A model generated the notes under the pieces. It was not told where the DNA came from. It was given only the letters and a program-made list of their open reading frames with translations, and ran no database searches. From NCBI GenBank assembly GCA_028821475.1, contig JAPPGB010000096.1:59774-123773 (forward strand): DNA of 64,000 nucleotides, in the 5' to 3' direction. Position 1 is the stretch's first letter. Every line of letters begins with the position of its first letter. A program made the translations under genes and the position numbers. Shown here piece after piece: positions 60,226 to 64,000 of this stretch. This DNA comes from Spirochaetaceae bacterium. GTDB taxonomy: Bacteria; Spirochaetota; Spirochaetia; SZUA-6; Bin103.

Positions 60226-61287
60226 CTAATACTCGAGAATCGCCCGGCCCATCACTTCCCCGGCAAGCAGGGCGTCGCAGGCATCGTTGATCTGCTCCAG
60301 GCGGTAGCGGTCGGTCACCAGCTTGTCGAGCGGAAACTTGCCGTCCGCGTAGAGCCGCAGGAACATCGGGAAGTCGCAGTCGACATCGCTGGCTCCGTGG
60401 CTGCCGGTGTAGGTGCGCTGGAACGGCATGACCAACATCGGGTTGAGCGTCATTTCGCGCTCGGCCGGGACGCCAACCAGAACGGCCGTGCCGCCCTGGC
60501 TGGAGGGACCCACCCATCCCGGCCGCGTCGCCTGCAGGATCTGCTCGGTGGTCGCCCGCACACCGATGGTGTCGAATGCGTAGTCCACGCCGCCGCCGGT
60601 GAGCTCCCGAATGGCCTTCACCGGATCTTCCCGCTTGGCGTTGATCAGGTGGGTAGCGCCGAACTGGCGCGCCGTGTCCAGCTTGTCGTCGCGCAGGTCG
60701 ACGGCGATGACCGGGTGGGCGTGCAGCATCGACGCCATCCAGACGGCCGACAGCCCCACGCCGCCGGTGCCGATAACCGCCACCGAGTCGCCGGGCCGCA
60801 CGCTGGCGGTGCGTTGGACCGCGCCGGCGCCGGTCAACACCGCGCAGCCGATGATGCAGCTGATGTCGGTGGGGGCATCGGCGGCGATCCCGACGACATG
60901 CTCACCCTCGGTGACAACGTGCTCACTCCAGGTGTGCACGCCATGCTGGGCGAACAACTGCGTCCCCCGGTACGTCGCGCCGAGCGGGCCGCGCTCCTGC
61001 ATGGTCAGGTCCGGGTGCCGCCGTACCCAGGTGACGATGGCGTGGTCGCCTTCCTTGACGTGGGTCACGTTCGCGCCCACCGCCATGACCACGCCGGTGC
61101 CCTCGTGGCCGAGCACCATCGGCAGCGGTTCACCGAGCGATCCGTTCAGTTCATGGAGCTGGGAATGGCACACGCCACTGGAAATCAGCTGCACGGCAAC
61201 GTCGTCGGGTCCGACATCGGGCAACTCCACCTCGTCGATGACGAGTGGCTCATTGTAGGCGGTCAATACCGCGGCTCGGGTCTTCAT
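60226..61287 (-). CDS. zinc-type alcohol dehydrogenase (MDR)
   Basis: 353 residues from ATG 61287. SGVCHSQLHELNG and LGHEGTGVVMAVG give the catalytic zinc Cys and His, VIGTGGVGLSAV the NAD site. The structural-zinc lobe, normally four Cys, is replaced by TWVRRHPDLTMQERGPL without Cys, so this enzyme should bind one zinc. Otherwise close to class III/NDMA-type ADHs. Last gene of the SDR-SDR-ADH operon, 103 bp after the preceding SDR. Converges on the CcdA gene with R2 between. Confidence 0.9.
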   Translation of the reverse strand: MKTRAAVLTAYNEPLVIDEVELPDVGPDDVAVQLISSGVCHSQLHELNGSLGEPLPMVLGHEGTGVVMAVGANVTHVKEGDHAIVTWVRRHPDLTMQERGPLGATYRGTQLFAQHGVHTWSEHVVTEGEHVVGIAADAPTDISCIIGCAVLTGAGAVQRTASVRPGDSVAVIGTGGVGLSAVWMASMLHAHPVIAVDLRDDKLDTARQFGATHLINAKREDPVKAIRELTGGGVDYAFDTIGVRATTEQILQATRPGWVGPSSQGGTAVLVGVPAEREMTLNPMLVMPFQRTYTGSHGASDVDCDFPMFLRLYADGKFPLDKLVTDRYRLEQINDACDALLAGEVMGRAILEY

Positions 61288-61390
61288 GGCGCGGCCACTG
61301 TGCCACACAAGCACCGGCAAGCCAACCCGCTGCCTGCGCCCCGGCGCCCCCGCGCCGCGCAGGCGCCCTATCCCGCCGCCGTGCGCCGCA

Positions 61391-62221
61391 CTACTGCATG
61401 TACATGCCGCCGGCCACCGGAACCGCGAGACCGGTCATGAACTCGCTGTCGGGCCCGGCGAGAAAGGCGGCGGCACGGGCGACATCGGTGGCGGTGCCCA
61501 CGCGCCCGAGCGGCGTCGCCCGGACGGCGCCGGCAAGGATGCGCCGGTGCTGCTGTTCGCGACTGGTACCCTCGGCGCGGGTCGCCTCCGCAATGTCGTG
61601 AAAGCGCTCGGTATCGATGGTGCCGGGACACAGCGCGTTGACGGTAATGCCGTGCGCGCCGAGCTCGTGTGCAAGTACCTGGGTGAGGCCGATGACGGCG
61701 AATTTGGACGATGCGTAGGCGCCAAACCTGGCAACGCCCCTCTTGCCCGTCACTGACGACATGGTGATGATGCGACCGCCGCGCCGGGCGGCGATCATGG
61801 CTCGTGCGGCCGCCCGGCAGCACAGGAACGTGCCGGTGGCGTTGACCCGCAGCACTCGATCCCAGTGCTCCTGTTCGAGATCGACGATCGGCACCCGGTC
61901 GCGGCCGGCGGGCGTGCCGGCATTGGTGACCATGATGTCGAGCCCGCCGAGTTCGTCGACCACGCGGTGGACCATGGCGTCCACCTGCGCCGCGTCCGCC
62001 ACGTCGGCGGCGATCGCCAACGACCGCCGGCCCAGTGCCTCGATCTCCGCAACGACGGCCGGCAGGCCAAGCCAATCGGCGCCCTGACGCGGCTTCGCCA
62101 CCAGGTCGTTCACGGCGACGTCGGCGCCATCTTCGGCCAGCCGCCGGGCAATCGCCCGTCCGATGCCGTTCTGGCCGCCGGCTCCGGTTACCAGCGCGAC
62201 CTTGCCATCCAGGTGTCCCAT
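61391..62221 (-). CDS. SDR family oxidoreductase
   Basis: 276 residues. TGAGGQNGIGRAIAR (TGxxxGxG with one additional residue), VTNAG, MSSVTG and YASSK for the catalytic Ser, Tyr, Lys. Asn-Asp after strand 2 (VAVNDLVAK) suggests NAD(H). The insert QGADWLGLPAVVAEIEALG is slightly longer than usual. Middle gene of the operon, 22 bp after the first SDR. Confidence 0.92.
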   Translation of the reverse strand: MGHLDGKVALVTGAGGQNGIGRAIARRLAEDGADVAVNDLVAKPRQGADWLGLPAVVAEIEALGRRSLAIAADVADAAQVDAMVHRVVDELGGLDIMVTNAGTPAGRDRVPIVDLEQEHWDRVLRVNATGTFLCCRAAARAMIAARRGGRIITMSSVTGKRGVARFGAYASSKFAVIGLTQVLAHELGAHGITVNALCPGTIDTERFHDIAEATRAEGTSREQQHRRILAGAVRATPLGRVGTATDVARAAAFLAGPDSEFMTGLAVPVAGGMYMQ

Positions 62222-62243
62222 CCGTCCCCGCTCCCTATCGCCG

Positions 62244-62990
62244 CTAAATGGTGCGGCCGCCGTCCACCACCAGGCTGGCGCCGGTGATGAACGTGCTCCT
62301 GAGCAGGCCGACGATGGCGGTGGCCACGTCGTCCGCGGAGGCGGCGCGGCCCATCGGGGTGGACTCGCGGTTGCTGCGGGCGTGCTCCTCGCTGACGGTG
62401 GCGATCCAACGCGTCTCCACCAAGCCGGGCACCACGCAGTTGACCTGCACCTGCGGCGCCTGGCTGTGCGCCATCCCGCGGGTCAGGTTCATCACCGCCG
62501 CTTTGCTCGCGGAGTAGATCAGCGAGCTGCCCAGGCCGGTCAGCCCGGCAATGGAGCCGACGTTGACGATGTGGCCGCCGCCGCCGCGTCTCATTTCCGG
62601 GATCGCGGCGCGCGAGCAGTAGAACGGACCCTGGAAGTTGACGCCGAACAGCTCCGCGAAGTCCTCGTCGCGGACGCCTTCCAGGTCGGGCGGCGGCACC
62701 GCGCGCGTGCGCCCGGCGTTGTTGACCAGGAAGTCCAGGCGCCCGAACTCGGCCACGGTGGCCGCCACCATGGCGAGCACCTGCCCGTCGTCGGCGACGT
62801 CCGCACGCACCGCCAGCGCGCGCCCGCCGCCGGCGCGAATCTCCGCCGCGGTGTCCTCCGCCTCCCGCCGGGAGCGCGAGTAGTTGACCGCCACCGCCGC
62901 CCCCTGCGCCGCGAGCTGCAGCGCGGTGGCGCGCCCGATGCCGGTGCCGCCGCCCGTGATCAGCGCCACCTTGCCGTCGAAATCACCCAT
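62244..62990 (-). CDS. SDR family oxidoreductase (FabG-like)
   Basis: 248 residues. TGGGTGIGRATALQLA, VNYSRSRREAE (NADP-type Arg after strand 2), NNAGRTRA, VNVGSIAG and YSASKAAV. It ends LVVDGGRTI. First gene of the three-gene oxidoreductase operon; substrate unknown. Confidence 0.92.
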   Translation of the reverse strand: MGDFDGKVALITGGGTGIGRATALQLAAQGAAVAVNYSRSRREAEDTAAEIRAGGGRALAVRADVADDGQVLAMVAATVAEFGRLDFLVNNAGRTRAVPPPDLEGVRDEDFAELFGVNFQGPFYCSRAAIPEMRRGGGGHIVNVGSIAGLTGLGSSLIYSASKAAVMNLTRGMAHSQAPQVQVNCVVPGLVETRWIATVSEEHARSNRESTPMGRAASADDVATAIVGLLRSTFITGASLVVDGGRTI

Positions 62991-63219
62991 GCGAGACCTG
63001 CCTCCTCATCGCCGCCGAGCTTACGGCGCGCCACCGGCGCCCGGCAACCCGACCGATCACCATCTCTTCGCGCCGTTGCCGAGGATCGAGGATCGTCGTG
63101 GGTAAGCCAACCCCAACCCGGAGCGTTGCCCGCCTGCCGTACCGTAGATAGCGCCTACGAAGCACCATAGTGCTCCCCCAAAGTCGGCCCTTCGTGACGG
63201 CGGTCACCGAAGCGTTTAC

Positions 63220-64000
63220 CTATTCATGTGCATACTGCACGCGGTCGAGCAAGTCGGCTGCCGTCTCGCATTCTATGATCCAGTCGCCTACCTGGGCCAA
63301 GCGCTCGGGATCAGAAAGGAGGTCCAGCAGGGTGGACAGCTGCGACGCTGTTTCCGCATCGAACTTCCTCGCCGCCAAGCGGCACAGCAACCCGCGTTCT
63401 TCCGTGCGTCCTCTCTCGATACCCTGCTCGATACCTTGCTCGATGCCCCGCTCGATGCCCCGCTCGATACCTTCCTTGAGGCCCTGCTCACGACCTTCCG
63501 CGACCCACTCCGCAGTCCATTCGTGCACCTGTTCTGCCAACATCGTCCGCACCTCCTCCAATCTCGGCAACGGCTCCAACGACGTGCCGCGCAACCGCCG
63601 CGGCACCAGCACCTGCTCCACCCATTCCTGGAACACGCGCGTCAACTCCGTGTCCCCAACTCCCGCAGCAGCTCGATCAGTGCTGCCAACAACACCGGCG
63701 CCTGCTCCCTCTTGCGGTTGGTCTCCAGCGCTATCAGCACCGATACCAAGTTTCGGCGTGGAAGATCGTCTCCGCCCGCTCGCCTTCGTCAAGCAGACAG
63801 TACCGCAGCGATGGCTGATACGCCGCCAACGCCTCGCCGCCGAAAGCGACCATCGCCGCCACGTCTTCGGCCGCCGTCCAGCGCTGCCCCCCGTTGTAGA
63901 TCACGATCGGCAGCACCGGCGGAAGCTTGCCGTGCTCGCGCAGCGCGCCATCGTCGATAAGCTTCTCGTGTAGAGTCGAGGAGAGGCGCGCTCTGCCGCA
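63220..64000 (-). pseudogene. Rpn-family PD-(D/E)XK nuclease/transposase-like gene, two frameshifts, 5' cut by window
   Basis: Reading from the window end: LHEKLIDDGALREHGKLPPV then LPIVIYNGGQRWTAAEDV and YQPSLRYCLLDEG, the middle of Rpn (PDDEXK_2) proteins. A one-base shift near 63750 moves to DLPRRNLVSVLIALETNRKR then EQAPVLLAALIELLREL. Another near 63670 moves to GDTELTRVFQEWVEQVLVPR and a coil of EGIERGIERG-type repeats, ending at 63220. The nuclease core would lie beyond 64000. The repeats come from 12-bp DNA units around 63420-63480. Confidence 0.75.

Noticed and set aside
1..64000. CRISPR arrays, tRNA or rRNA genes, complete prophage or IS element
   Set aside because: No regularly spaced repeats, cloverleaf-like sequences, rRNA motifs, phage structural genes or intact transposase were found by eye. 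Rpn-like sequence at the right end is only a broken fragment.

Overview
The window is GC-rich, densely coded chromosomal DNA with no rRNA, tRNA, CRISPR array or recognisable insertion sequence. The exported binding proteins carry short signal peptides followed by acidic Glu/Ala tails (for example ATGEAEQAA and AAGAEEEPA), a style common in Spirochaetaceae. Together with several PhyH and SDR genes and many peptide/sugar importers, this suggests an uncultured, heterotrophic Spirochaetota-like bacterium. That placement is inferred from protein style only. Many genes are coupled by GTGA/ATGA overlaps, several promoters sit so close to the start codon that leaderless mRNA is likely, and about ten loci are visibly broken by stops, 1-nt indels or truncation.

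Layout. 1-4 kb: 3' end of a CARDB/Ig-like surface protein, an SDR, and a DUF262-DUF1524 (GmrSD-type) gene interrupted by one amber codon. 4-9.6 kb: hotdog thioesterase, PEP carboxylase, a coupled pair whose second member has a HEPN motif, and a PhyH dioxygenase. 10-18.4 kb: two oligopeptide-type ABC importers (binding proteins and permeases, no ATPases). 18.5-23 kb: a decayed defence-like island. It has stubs of a DUF1156 methylase, an SNF2 helicase/HD chimera and a DUF499 ATPase around an intact, tightly coupled three-gene cassette (two unknown proteins plus an MBL-fold hydrolase), then a VOC protein and a HicAB locus with a frameshifted toxin. 23.2-29 kb: NAD salvage (pncA, pncB) followed by an RHH protein coupled to a two-subunit molybdenum hydroxylase, possibly acting on nicotinate-like compounds. 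29-33 kb: heterodimeric ABC exporter and a HIT protein. 33.6-39 kb: OLD-type ATPase/TOPRIM nuclease, PhyH, a broken Gfo/Idh/MocA gene, a MazG-like pyrophosphohydrolase, a PIN-like/Phd-type toxin-antitoxin pair and a truncated Mut7-C paralogue.

39.6-43.5 kb: a third complete peptide-importer operon (SBP-OppB-OppC). 43.8-46.8 kb: ImmA/IrrE metallopeptidase with a small partner, and the full-length Ub-Mut7-C protein. 46.9-49.8 kb: two FAD oxidoreductases. 49.9-53.1 kb: a CUT1-type sugar importer operon on the minus strand. 53.3-60.1 kb: remnant of an AAA/DUF4143 ATPase, a beta-propeller protein, a sirtuin, a PhyH-SMP30 fusion enzyme, a ThuA-like protein, and a TlpA-like thioredoxin with a CcdA-like membrane partner. 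60.2-63 kb: operon of a zinc-type alcohol dehydrogenase and two SDRs. 63.2 kb to the end: a frameshifted Rpn-family nuclease gene running off the window.

The genes read as a scavenging lifestyle: uptake of peptides and sugars, oxidation of diverse small molecules (PhyH, SDR, ADH, FAD and molybdenum enzymes), anaplerosis by PEP carboxylase, and a turnover-prone set of defence and toxin genes. Two dispersed intergenic repeat families (R1 and R2, one nested in the other at 14.1 kb) link distant parts of the window.
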